Assembly (NCBI GenBank): GCA_963662155.1
Contig: OY759267.1
Location: forward strand, 39,343,939 to 39,407,938
Reading direction: 5' to 3'
Length of the DNA: 64,000 bases
From: Lamellibrachia columna
Lineage: Eukaryota; Annelida; Polychaeta; Sabellida; Siboglinidae
The position numbers and the translations under genes were made by a program. A model generated the notes under the pieces. It was given only the letters and a program-made list of their open reading frames with translations. It was not told where the DNA came from and made no database searches. Of this stretch, positions 24,601 to 32,800 are shown in pieces (the first letter of the stretch is position 1; every line of letters begins with the position of its first letter).

Positions 24601-27321
24601 ATTTCAAATCACCTGCAATAGAGTCATTACATGATCTCTTTGTGTATTCACAGGGCAAGGCGGACCTGGAGGTGAAGAACAATCGCCATCAGACGGCACT
24701 ACTGTTGGCAGCATCGCAGGGCCACACAGAGCTCATCGAACTGCTCGTTGCTAATAGTAACACAATTACTTATTACTTATAGACGAAGTACGGAATACTA
24801 AACATTCTTCATGGTATGTTATATAAAGTGATGTTATGACAGTATTGACTGATTTAGAAATGTATTAATTTAAATAAAATGATGTTTTATTTTACTAAAA
24901 TATTATTTCAAGTATGACAAAATGATGTTGAAAGGATCGATCAGCATTTTGATGAACTGTTATGTCACAGACGCTGATGTGAATGAACTGTTATGTCACA
25001 GATGCTGATGTGAATGCATGGAATGAAGATGGAGACACAACTCTCCACGTAGTGCTGGCACGGTCCCTCACAGACAATCTGTCTCGGGCCCCCCTCATTG
25101 CTGAGGTATGTCCTTTCCTAGCTCCTTAAGAATAGCCTTTGTCTGCCCTTTCTTGCTCCCTCTTTCCCCAAGTTTATCTACATCCCAACTCTGTCTTGAT
25201 ACTGGATGAGATACTCCCTAAACAGCTGATCACAGCTAAACTGGGAGGTGGTATAGTGTATAGATGGAGATCACCAGCTCTATGAGGCACTGAATCCACA
25301 ACAGGTCTTTTCCATTTCCCAGTGTGGGATCTTTTACTTCCCCAGGTATAGACACCAGGCAGAAAGGACCAATGGCTTTTAGTGTCTCTTCCAAAAGACA
25401 CAGGCAAAGTGGTTTGAAAAAAATTGCCCAGTTTTATCACTGCCTGTCTTACACAGGCAGACATTACGAGGAGATCCATGCAAATAGTAATTTGTGAATC
25501 TTCCGAATTCTGTCATTTCAAAGGTTGCCCTTATTCTGCCTGCTGTATATCTTAAGAGAATTAATAACTTAGGCCACACTATTTCCACTTCAAGTAAAAA
25601 CAACTGTGTGGCAGTGTCACATTGTAGATGAACCTGTCTGGTATCAACTGTGGCATAACACCTTGAAGAGGAGACGAATTAAACATAGACCATTGTGAAA
25701 CAGTACCTTGACCACTTCCTGTACTCAGCACCGAGGATTGTCCAGTGTGTCCACTGTAGGCTCTGTGGTCAGTTTCTTCCTCCCAAGTGAAGCTCACTTT
25801 CTTGGAACCACTGAGCTTGTTGTGAGGACCTTTTAGTCTCGCATGTACTCTAGGTGACCAGGCAGGTTTTGTCATTATTTTAGACACCAAGTGCATCACT
25901 AATGGTAACTTTAAATTACTATAAAACTGTTTAACAGACTTCTGCCAATGTACTACCTTTCAGTAAGAGGGAATTTTCATTTGGCTGCAGATCAAGTCTA
26001 AACAAACAAAGGCCCGCATTAAGAGTACCAGCAGTTTTGCCGCTGCGTGCTTCCTCGTGGAGAGAGGTGCAAGTCTGCAGATAAAAAACCACGCCGGACA
26101 CATGCCCCTCAACCTGGTGACGGATCCTGCTGCCGTTGACATTCTCAACCATCATGCACGGTCAGTGGCTGAGACGGGAGTGTTTATAGAGCTATTGTTG
26201 GGCCTGGATTTGTGGGGATGGTTCAAAACAGCAACACAGAGTGCACATTTCCTCTGATATTTCATAGCTGTGTTTTCAATATTAGTGATTTATAATTTTA
26301 TGGCATAATAATTTTTCCAGGAGAACACATTTTAGATATTCCTTTTGGCAAACATCTTTCACCATACTTGTTCAACTGTTTTTAATTATTACCGCCACTG
26401 AGGCCCCCTTTTTTATTTGTAATTGCCCTCTTTCCTATAGGACTTGTGATGTATCTAGTGTCTGCTACAGTAATACCAAGTGTATATAATATGATATCTA
26501 GGAAGCATAAATACTGTTCAAGAAGTGTAAATTCTGTTGAATAATAACATTAATGTAATTTTGGTAATATTGAGCATGATGTGTTCTTCAGAGAGTTTGT
26601 GGAATCAGACAGTCCTGAGTGCTCCGTGTGCTCTGAGACGCGCGCCAATGTCACGTTTGAGCCGTGCATGCACAAGGTCGTGTGTGCTCAGTGCAGCCAG
26701 CGCATGAAGAAGTGTCTCATCTGTAAGTCGTCCATCAAGACCAAGATTGGGCCAGGTGGGTGCTGCCATGGAAATTGGGTCGGGCCAGGTTGGTGCTGTC
26801 ATGGCAACAGCGTCAGAGAAGTTCATCTCACGATATTATCATTCCGCATGTCGCATGAATTCTTCTGGTCTGGTGGTGACATAGAAGATTGCGTGTTCTA
26901 ATATTTGCACAGACATACCGGTGTAAATACAATGAGTGAGTGGAAATGTGAGCAGATAGGGGTAAATAATTATGTAACCTGTCATGGACTCTATCTCGCA
27001 ACCACATGATTCACTGCAGAAGCATCCATGACGTTAATTCTGTCAAATACCTTGCATGAGGACACAAATTAATTGTGTTGTTTGCCTGTAGGTGGCGTGC
27101 CGGTGGTGGAGCACCAGTTGAGCAGCGAACTTCAGGTGATGAAGCTCGAGCGGAAGGTGCAGGAACTGGAGGAGTCGCAGATTTGCTCCATCTGTCTGGA
27201 GCACCAACGTTCAATTATCTTCTTGTGCGGCCATGGAGCATGCGCCAAGTGCGCAAAATCTCTGAAGATATGTCACATGTGTCGCATGCCAATCTCAAAT
27301 AAGATCAACGTGTTCAACTGA
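3674..27321 (+). CDS. MIB2: E3 ubiquitin ligase mind bomb, MIB2 type
   Basis: RING E3 ligase that ubiquitinates Notch ligands in signal-sending cells. Exons: 3674-3736 (probable), 10609-10837, 14307-14478, 16486-16592, 17353-17547, 18030-18169, 18884-18997, 19369-19473, 19958-20120, 20633-20769, 21652-21800, 22592-22748, 23068-23222, 24134-24254, 24654-24756, 25002-25105, 25991-26160, 26592-26755, 27092-27321. All junctions are GT-AG and every phase matches, giving 925 aa, or 902 aa if the internal ATG at 10615 is used. Counting from 10615: MIB/HERC2 about 1-75 ([14 protein letters not shown]), ZZ finger 78-130, second MIB/HERC2 150-230, REP/SH3-like repeats 255-410, about nine ankyrin repeats 430-760, RING 1 near 780-815 (CSVC...CLIC), a short coiled segment, RING 2 near 850-890 (CSIC...CHMC), and C-terminal INVFN. 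Two RINGs rather than three indicate MIB2, not MIB1. Exon 1 (MADDYFVPQ...) joins in phase but has no family match that I recognise, so it is the least certain exon. A polyadenylation signal lies at 27590. Confidence 0.93.
5214..5445 (-). repeat. V-domain-type tRNA-derived SINE remnant
   Basis: The minus strand contains GGTTGTGAGTTCAAGACCC, which resembles a polymerase III B box. About 80 bases later comes GGACTAGTGTCCCGTCCAGG, resembling the conserved V-SINE core. It lies in MIB2 intron 1, antisense. Assignment rests on these two motifs. Confidence 0.5.
5450..5612 (-). repeat. tRNA-derived SINE, internally deleted
   Basis: On the minus strand it begins GGGGCAGTCGTAGCCTAGTGG, a tRNA-like head with an A-box-like TAGCCTAGTGG. 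It ends in GTGAAGTGTAAAGCGC...CGCGCTATATAAGAACG. The tail matches the plus-strand SINE at 7945-8240 (GGAATGAAC, GCCAGGGG, GTGAAGTGTAAAG), but the middle part of that copy is missing here. Confidence 0.6.
6847..7003 (-). repeat. Two 78-bp tandem copies of a CR1-like LINE 3' tail
   Basis: Two perfect 78-bp units starting AGATGGCAAGTGGACAAGG follow each other (period 78, second unit from 6925). The unit matches the 3' terminal segment of the LINE near 33870-33910. Only the extreme 3' end is present, so this is a very short insertion later duplicated in tandem. It lies in MIB2 intron 1. Confidence 0.7.
7945..8240 (+). repeat. tRNA-derived SINE, near full length
   Basis: A B-box-like GGGTTCAAATC occurs at about 7979. 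It is followed by CTCAGCTGTATAAATGAGTACC and a tail with GGAATGAACACG, GCCAGGGG and GTGAAGTGTAAAG. The tail is shared with the minus-strand copy at 5450-5612. The arrangement resembles SINE families common in molluscs; the exact superfamily needs a library search. It sits in MIB2 intron 1. Confidence 0.6.
8645..10040 (+). mobile_element. 5'-truncated, inactivated CR1-like LINE copy
   Basis: Plus-strand reverse-transcriptase remnant. It starts at [20 protein letters not shown], continues through [27 protein letters not shown] and the C-terminal [15 protein letters not shown] segment, and ends in an AATCTTGTTAAATCTTG tail near 10040. It is homologous to ORF2 of the LINE at 33821-38200. Frameshifts near 8840 and 9045 and a deletion at 9121, which removes the stretch before FADDT, inactivate it. 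It lies in MIB2 intron 1 in the sense orientation. Confidence 0.9.
10321..10500. repeat. ATG trinucleotide run and imperfect hairpin before MIB2 exon 2
   Basis: A (GAT)n run (10327-10351) leads into an inverted repeat. The left arm, about 10348-10400 (GATGTCCTGGTGTAGGATGA), pairs imperfectly with the right arm, about 10430-10493 (ATGTCATCCTACCAGGACGT), across a loop of about 35 bases. It ends about 110 bp before the acceptor of MIB2 exon 2. The right arm itself has a duplicated CATCCTACCAGGACGT. Confidence 0.7.
12365..12620. repeat. 18-bp minisatellite (ACCATGGTGACACNTTGT)
   Basis: About 14 degenerate copies of an 18-bp unit built on the palindrome CCATGG. Copies in the first 120 bp are close to consensus and the rest are diverged. 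The open frames across it are repeat artefacts. It is in MIB2 intron 2. Confidence 0.85.
13020..13412. repeat. 42-bp minisatellite
   Basis: Roughly nine copies of a 42-bp unit containing ATGTCCCCCATGATTCATCT and a variable GGCACACATCAGG end. As 42 is a multiple of three, open frames of a 14-residue repeat appear on the plus strand; these are not genes. The first two copies face the opposite way (13025-13075), giving a local inverted repeat. It is in MIB2 intron 2. Confidence 0.85.
13838..14090. repeat. Tandem duplication of about 128 bp
   Basis: Two diverged copies share GCATTTTGTTTTT, AAACCTGGATTATATTTGAG and GCAATGGGTGGATTTTTGTG blocks in the same order. They lie about 200 bp upstream of the MIB2 ZZ exon. 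Confidence 0.75.
15112..15765. repeat. 38-bp minisatellite
   Basis: About 17 copies of a 38-bp unit containing GGTGTGACAACATACCTGAC and AGTGGGGCCAGCTACGT. The right-hand copies are most uniform. It lies in the MIB2 intron between the ZZ exon and exon 4. Confidence 0.9.
15790..16190 (+). repeat. Dispersed repeat, copy 1 of 3
   Basis: Shares an ordered series of blocks with 31440-31880 and 40140-40440. The blocks are a TCGTTT..AAATCATTTCA start, ATCCAGTATCCACTATGACATGCTAGC, a TTTGTGCAAAT core, CCAGTTAAAATTTGAC, TTTATTAAACCAACTG, and a CACACTA..GATTTGAACATCAACA-like stretch ending CCTGATTCACGATGGGCT. No coding capacity is visible. Part of its core is also found in the foldback element at 47188-47490. 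Confidence 0.7.
16295..16440 (-). mobile_element. Short 3' fragment of CR1-like LINE
   Basis: GATGGCAAGTGAACAAGGAA, AACCCACCCTTGTGAGATAT and TTTTTAAACATATTCATGTT on the plus strand match the 3' terminal 140 bp of the minus-strand LINE at 33860-34000. It ends about 45 bp before the acceptor of MIB2 exon 4. Confidence 0.8.
17045..17312. repeat. Degenerate 33-36-bp minisatellite
   Basis: About eight copies around GCTAGGCAACTGTAACTTGC and CTGTGTTATT, variable in length. It lies immediately upstream (about 40 bp) of MIB2 exon 5. Confidence 0.75.
19803..19996 (+). repeat. Four tandem copies of a MIB2 splice acceptor plus exon start
   Basis: Four copies of a 48-49-bp unit, each TGTTTCTAG followed by GCTCTGGGTCGGAAGGCAAA. 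Possible acceptors end at 19811, 19860, 19908 and 19957. Only the last one leads into the full MIB2 exon 19958-20120 in frame ([16 protein letters not shown]). Use of any of the first three meets a stop codon within or just after the array. Confidence 0.9.
20841..21198. mobile_element. Non-autonomous inverted-repeat element (MITE-like)
   Basis: Inverted arms of about 38 bp: GAAATGTTGATTTGTACTTT at the left (20847) and its near-perfect complement ending at 21193 (AAAGTACAAATCCACATTTC). The flanks carry ATTAG on both sides (20841-20845, 21194-21198), a possible target duplication. No open frame. It lies in a MIB2 intron. Confidence 0.65.
21215..21645. repeat. About 48-bp degenerate minisatellite
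   Basis: Repeats of GACACTTGACACTGATGTTT and TGTGTCATCAGCAGTTGTCA over about 430 bp, ending at the polypyrimidine tract of MIB2 exon 11 (21652). Apparent small open frames on both strands are repeat artefacts. Confidence 0.85.
22455..22535 (-). mobile_element. Small CR1-like LINE 3' fragment
   Basis: AACTTGTTCTAACCATTTAT followed by CTTTGTGAGAATGAG corresponds to the LINE segment around 34010-34050 (TTTGTTCCATTCATTTATTG, TCTGTGAGAACGAG). Very short and diverged. It is about 60 bp before MIB2 exon 12. Confidence 0.5.
24957..25019 (+). repeat. Duplicated acceptor plus exon start of a MIB2 ankyrin exon
   Basis: Two 31-bp units with TTATGTCACAG followed by a(c/t)GCTGATGTGAATG. Acceptors end at 24970 and 25001. 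The second opens the true exon ([13 protein letters not shown]). From the first, the frame meets TGA within 40 bases. Confidence 0.85.
25140..25400. repeat. Ancient dispersed repeat fragment
   Basis: The segment GGGATCTTTTAC...GGTATAGACACCAGGCAGAA...GGCTTTTAGTGTCTCTTCC resembles a motif set repeated in many invertebrate genomes. It is also partly present at 2985-3045 here (GGTAGAAGGGACC, GCTTTTAGTGTATCATCC). No coding capacity. It lies in a MIB2 intron. Confidence 0.45.
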
Positions 27322-27589
27322 CATGTCATGTCCGTGGAGTCAGATGCGTTGCGTTGTGTCGGTGAAGTCAGATCTCTGGGTAGACTACAGACTTGTTTCA
27401 AGAGAGGAGACAGCAGGGACTGTTGAAGCCATCATTTGGCATCCAGTGCCACAGTTAGGATCAAGATGAAGCAAGTGCAACTTTCTACTAGAGGTCAACC
27501 CGCCAGACAGACCTGCCATTTCGGTGGATTACCTGTATTCCGTATGGAATTTTTGGATGAAACTTTGATTTGTTTTAGACATACGAAAA

Positions 27590-27595
27590 AATAAA
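27590..27595 (+). terminator. MIB2 polyadenylation signal AATAAA
   Basis: AATAAA 269 bases after the MIB2 stop codon, followed by a GT-containing stretch. It is the first canonical signal downstream. Confidence 0.6.
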
Positions 27596-27599
27596 GTAT

Positions 27600-29060
27600 G
27601 CAGATATTTGGCCATCAATCAATGAACATTGACCACACCTAAGGGTGTACTCAATATTATTTAATTTAAAGGTGTAAAATAATAATGATGAGCATTAGAA
27701 CTGGTTGGTTAGCATTTGTGCTAGTGGTGAATATGAATAAGACACACTGTGTCTGCTGCAAGTGCTGTGGCTGTATTTAGCATATTTGTTCTCAGTATTA
27801 TTCAGATAAATCACGTTGGGTGCAGCTTTAATGTGAGCAACTATTAATTGAGGATATTGTTAGTGTCTTGTTTTGTCATTGTTATAACTGAAGTCATCTG
27901 TTGTACATATTGTATTGGCTTGTGGCTACTAGAATCGTTCAGTTAGGAAGGATCTGACTAGCCAAATGTTGGTGCTGTAAACAAGTGTAGATATCTTTAT
28001 TTGTGATATGTCATTAGATCAGCTGGGTTAAGTGTGTATATTGTATGTCAGTGAAAGGTATGTTTGCAACAGGAACAAAAGAAACACTTTACTGACACTT
28101 TAGAAAGACGTCTTCAACAGGTGGTGCCAAAACTAAGCATAGACCTGTTTGTTTTTATTTCAATTTTTTTATAACTAGACACGGGCAAGTGACGTTTGTT
28201 TTGTCTGAGGGAGTTTTAAATTTGCACATAAGAGTTACAAGTTGCTGCATGGGAACAGAAAACTTGCAATGTGCAGACTAAAGGAAACGTACCGTTTATA
28301 TTCGTACTAATGCACTGCTAAATGTCTCCAGAAACTAAGTATTGCAGTCTCACATGTTGCAAATTCAGTAGCTATTTGCTTTCAACTTAATTAACATATT
28401 TACTTAGTGTATTTTGTCTGCATGTATGCTGCATGTTTTGTAAACCTATTATGTTCGAGTAGTAATTTGTTATTATAAACTTAAAATTTTTATTAATGTA
28501 TATTATATATTAAAAAAACATTATGTATATTATATATAATATATTATACATAAATTATGTCATGTATTTTTATTGCACGTTTGCTCAAGTGAAGTTGTTA
28601 GCCTCCACTACAGTTTCAAAGAAAGACAGGACTTCCAACTTTTTTTACTTCAGAGAAGTAATTTCATATTTTAATACTGGAGTTTATAATGCCACGTAGT
28701 CTGTACATAGGAGCTTTCCAGTAAGTTTCTTAAATCTATAATTACAATTTATTCAATGATACTTATATTCATACATTACAAATTATTCTCTTTTGCAAGG
28801 TGTAGCAATGTCTTCTGACCTAGCAATTAAAACATTAAAAAACATGAAAATAAACGGGTCTGATGTATATGAATTACATGTAAAGTACAGTGTGATTGGT
28901 CCAAGTACAGAGTGATCAGACCTAAGTACAGAGTGATTGGTTCCAAGTACAGAGTGATGTAACTAAGTAATGGAAATTGCACTATATGAAAACATTACAA
29001 TAGGATAGTCCACAGCTTGAAATGTCAAGAATATTTTACTAAAATGCATAATAAACGTCT
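27600..29060. other. Intergenic region between convergent MIB2 and TCF19-like genes
   Basis: No gene recognised. It is AT-rich, with a palindromic AT stretch at about 28486-28560 (TATATTATATATTA and its complement). Confidence 0.6.
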
Positions 29061-29510
29061 TGATGTACAGTCTATTAATAAACGTACTTCATGTACAGTC
29101 AGTACAAACAAACGTCTTTGTGTACAGTCAGTACTAATACACGTCCTTGTGTACAGTCAGTACTAACACACGTCTTTGTGTAGTCAGTACTAATACACAT
29201 TTGTGTACAGTCACTACTAATAAACATGTTTACACAACACCCACTGTGTTTTATAGAAGTTCTTAGAACACAACACCATGTGTTTGATAGAACATAACAC
29301 TGTGTTTGATAGAACACAGCACTATGTTTGATAGAATACAACACTGTGTGTATGATAGAACACTGTACTATGTGTTTGATAGAACACAATATTGGATGTT
29401 TGACAGAACAGAGCACTATACATTTTATACAAAATATGCATGATAGAACACAACACTGTGTGTTTGATACAACGCAACACTGAATTTGATATAACAATAT
29501 TATGCATTTG
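29060..29510. repeat. Two adjacent degenerate minisatellites
   Basis: The first (29060-29235) repeats GTCTTTGTGTACAGTCAGTA about every 33 bases. The second (29262-29510) repeats GTGTTTGATAGAACACAACA about every 26-29 bases. Long minus-strand open frames across them are cysteine- and histidine-rich artefacts of the repeat. They lie downstream of the TCF19-like stop codon and may be part of its 3' UTR. Confidence 0.75.
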
Positions 29511-29863
29511 ATAAAACTGCATTTTATAGAACACACAAACTGTTTCCTGAAATACAACCACAGAAAAAACACTGACAGCCATTGACATGACATCATGCAT
29601 ATAAACATAAACACATAACTTGTACTACTATATAAAACATGTCCATATTGTATTACATGTGGGATTCTTGTGTCCACGAATCACGTTGCACAGCTGTGTA
29701 TGAGACAAATGGTTCACAGTGCAACAGAAATAAACACTATAATCTTGTCACATGTGATCTCACATTTGCCCCACAACACCAGTAACCATCATCTAACTCA
29801 GCCATCAGGTACAGTTGAAACCACAGCTGGTGACTGGCCACAGACAATGTGTCTCGCTGTGTG

Positions 29864-32800
29864 TCACGTACAGCCACAGCGGAACTCTGTCGTCTGTTGT
29901 TTGACGGTGTTGTAGTTGCAGCCGGCACAGGCTGTGTGGTACCATTTGTCACAGTCGTCACATTGCACCTGGAACATGACGAGACTGAGGCTCAGTACCA
30001 CGAGTGCACATATTTATTGTAGGAAGTTTGTTACCTTTCAGAATACCTGTTGTGCTCAACAGGGCTTTTTGGGACCATCACGGTCCCTCGATCAGCATTA
30101 TATTGAACTGTCATGTGACCTAGTTGTTAGTTGTCACACGACAGCAGTTCCATAAACATTGCGGGAATGTTGTATATTGATTTGTGAGTTATTTACTTAC
30201 TTATCATCTTTGCACTCTAGTTGGTGCATAAGGCCACACCACAAATACAAACATGCACATTTATTTAGAAGCGTTTTAGTATTCCAGATATTACCAGTGA
30301 ACATGTTCTGCACAAAGTTTGTCTTGTGTTATATGGTGTTATATCAATAATTGTTTTCCATGAAGTTGTGAATTTCCAAGAAACCGGACTGTATTACAGC
30401 ACCAGGCTGTGAATGGTAACGCAATTTAAAACAATAGCGGTCCCGGAAAAGTTCACTGCGTGGCATTGCATGATGCAATGGTGGTAATATTTTGCATGCG
30501 ACCAACATTAAAATTTTTTTGCACACCTTGACCCCCTCCAGCCCTCCCCCTTAAGTATGCTTTGTACGAATACGTCGATGCCGACAACTGTGAACAGCCT
30601 ATAAGCACACTTAATAACATGTTATGATTTGTGATAATTAAATTATTTGACATACCCAAGATATCTCGTCATTGTTCGGCAGACAACAGTCGTACGAGTC
30701 GCACTGCTCTCCATCATCATGCCATTTGGAGAAGTTGGAGCCGCCTGCCTTAGTTTTTCTGCCTTGGGAGAATTTCTGTTTTCCTGAAATCAAGATACTT
30801 TTGAAATGGCCATTCTTCAGTATATGATATAATAGACTAGTGGACAAACATGTAGTGAATTACGTCATCCTTGCAGAGTTGACAGTTTCAACAACAAAAC
30901 AATTTAGAGAAATATAAAGGAAAAGTATCTTCTTAAGCATCCAGTCCTTAGTACTATTGAAAATGCTATACACCTTGTACACTTCACCCCCACCCCTGCC
31001 CCGCCCCCCCACTCACACACCTTTTCCCTGATACACCAATCAACTTCTTTGAAAGCTAGTCAATTCATATAATTCCACCACCACCACCACCTTTCCACAG
31101 TTCTGGCAAATGATTTGTTTCTTCCACACAAGCATAGTAAAACTATTAGTGTTCGTTTCTGGGGGGGAGGACTGAGGTACCCCTGAAATACCTGCCACAT
31201 TCCCTGCCCAATGCAACACACTGGGCTGAGGATAATAGACACTGTTGGCAGAACTTGCACTGTCTTAATCTCCTGGGTAGTCAAGGGGTGGTCTTTCAAG
31301 ACAATAAAAATACTGTGATAAACATTGTCTCATTATCCAGCAATATTTTTGGGATATCATCCAGCTTTCCTTACAACAATAGCATTCTTTAAAGAACATC
31401 ACATTCAAATGCCAGAATTCTTAAATCCTCAATTTGATTTTTCCGCTGATCTCGTTTCAGATTCATTACATTTTTTTAAAAAGAATCGAACCTATCTAGT
31501 ATCTACTATGATATGTTAGCTCATTTGCACAAATCTGTCATTTAGTTTCAGTGAAATAATCGGACAAATTGTTCAATTACTTTTGACCAAATCCAGTCAA
31601 AATCCAGTGAAAAAGGGCAAAAATTTTCTGCATCTCCATATACTATAGCATAAAGCTATTTACACTTTTGCAAGTTGCCTGATCTATTGATCAAAGTCAA
31701 TTTGTTCAGTGATTTTAACAAAAGTATATATATTTTATTCAACCAACTGTGCATATCACTTAAACTATTCACGCACTACATATCTGAAAAAAATTATGAA
31801 ACTGGTTCGCGATGGGCTAAGTCGAAAGAGGAGGGTGTTTCAAACCCTGAAGTGAATAAATATTCCACATGCGAGGTAAAATGTTGCCATATTAAACTGC
31901 TTCCACTGTAAATGCAATATGTAAAAGTTTTAACAAATATAAACACTTAATGGTACAAAATAAAAACTGAGCAAACGTACGTTTTTTATATGTCCGCTTT
32001 CTTGTTGCAACTGCTGTATTTTGACCATTCTCTGTCCTGGAAGTGCTGCTCGGAACACCAAATAAAGGGGCCCCTTGTGTTGCCAACACCAATGTCTTTT
32101 CTTGTGGAGCTGAACTGTGGTGTGTTCCAGTGTTAGAAAGCACACGACCATCCTGGGGGGGTGTGATTGTGGCAGGGCGACGTGTCACGCCAGGAGGATA
32201 AATAGTTTTCTGTTGCGGCTCACTGAAGCATGGCGAGCACGACAGGCCCAGAGCAGCAGAGACAGTCGGCTGACAAAGTTGAGATGTTATCCATGGATAC
32301 TGCCCATCTGAAAGAGATCATGTGATGTACATGTGATACTCAAAGTAGAGAGATGCTTGTTAAAAAAGAAACAGTTTGAAATTGGTTATCAGAATGCTAG
32401 TTAGAAAAGAAACAATCAGGTTTCTACCAGAATGCTTGTTAGAAAAGAAACAATCAGGTTTCTACCAGAATGCTAGTTAGAAAAGAAACAATCAGGTTTC
32501 TACCAGAATGCTAGTTAGAAAAGAAACAATCAGGTTTCTACCAGAATGCTAGTTAGAAAAGAAACAATCAGGTTTCTACCAGAATGCTTGTTAGAAAAGA
32601 AACAATCAGGTTTCTACCAGAATGCTAGTTAGAAAAGAAACAATCAGGTTTCTACCAGAATGCTAGTTAGAAAAGAAACAATCAGGTTTCTACCAGAATG
32701 CTAGTTAGAAAAGAAACAATCAGGTTTCTACCAGAATGCTAGTTAGAAAAGAAACAATCAGGTTTCTACCAGAATGCTTGTTAGAAAAGAAACAATCAGG

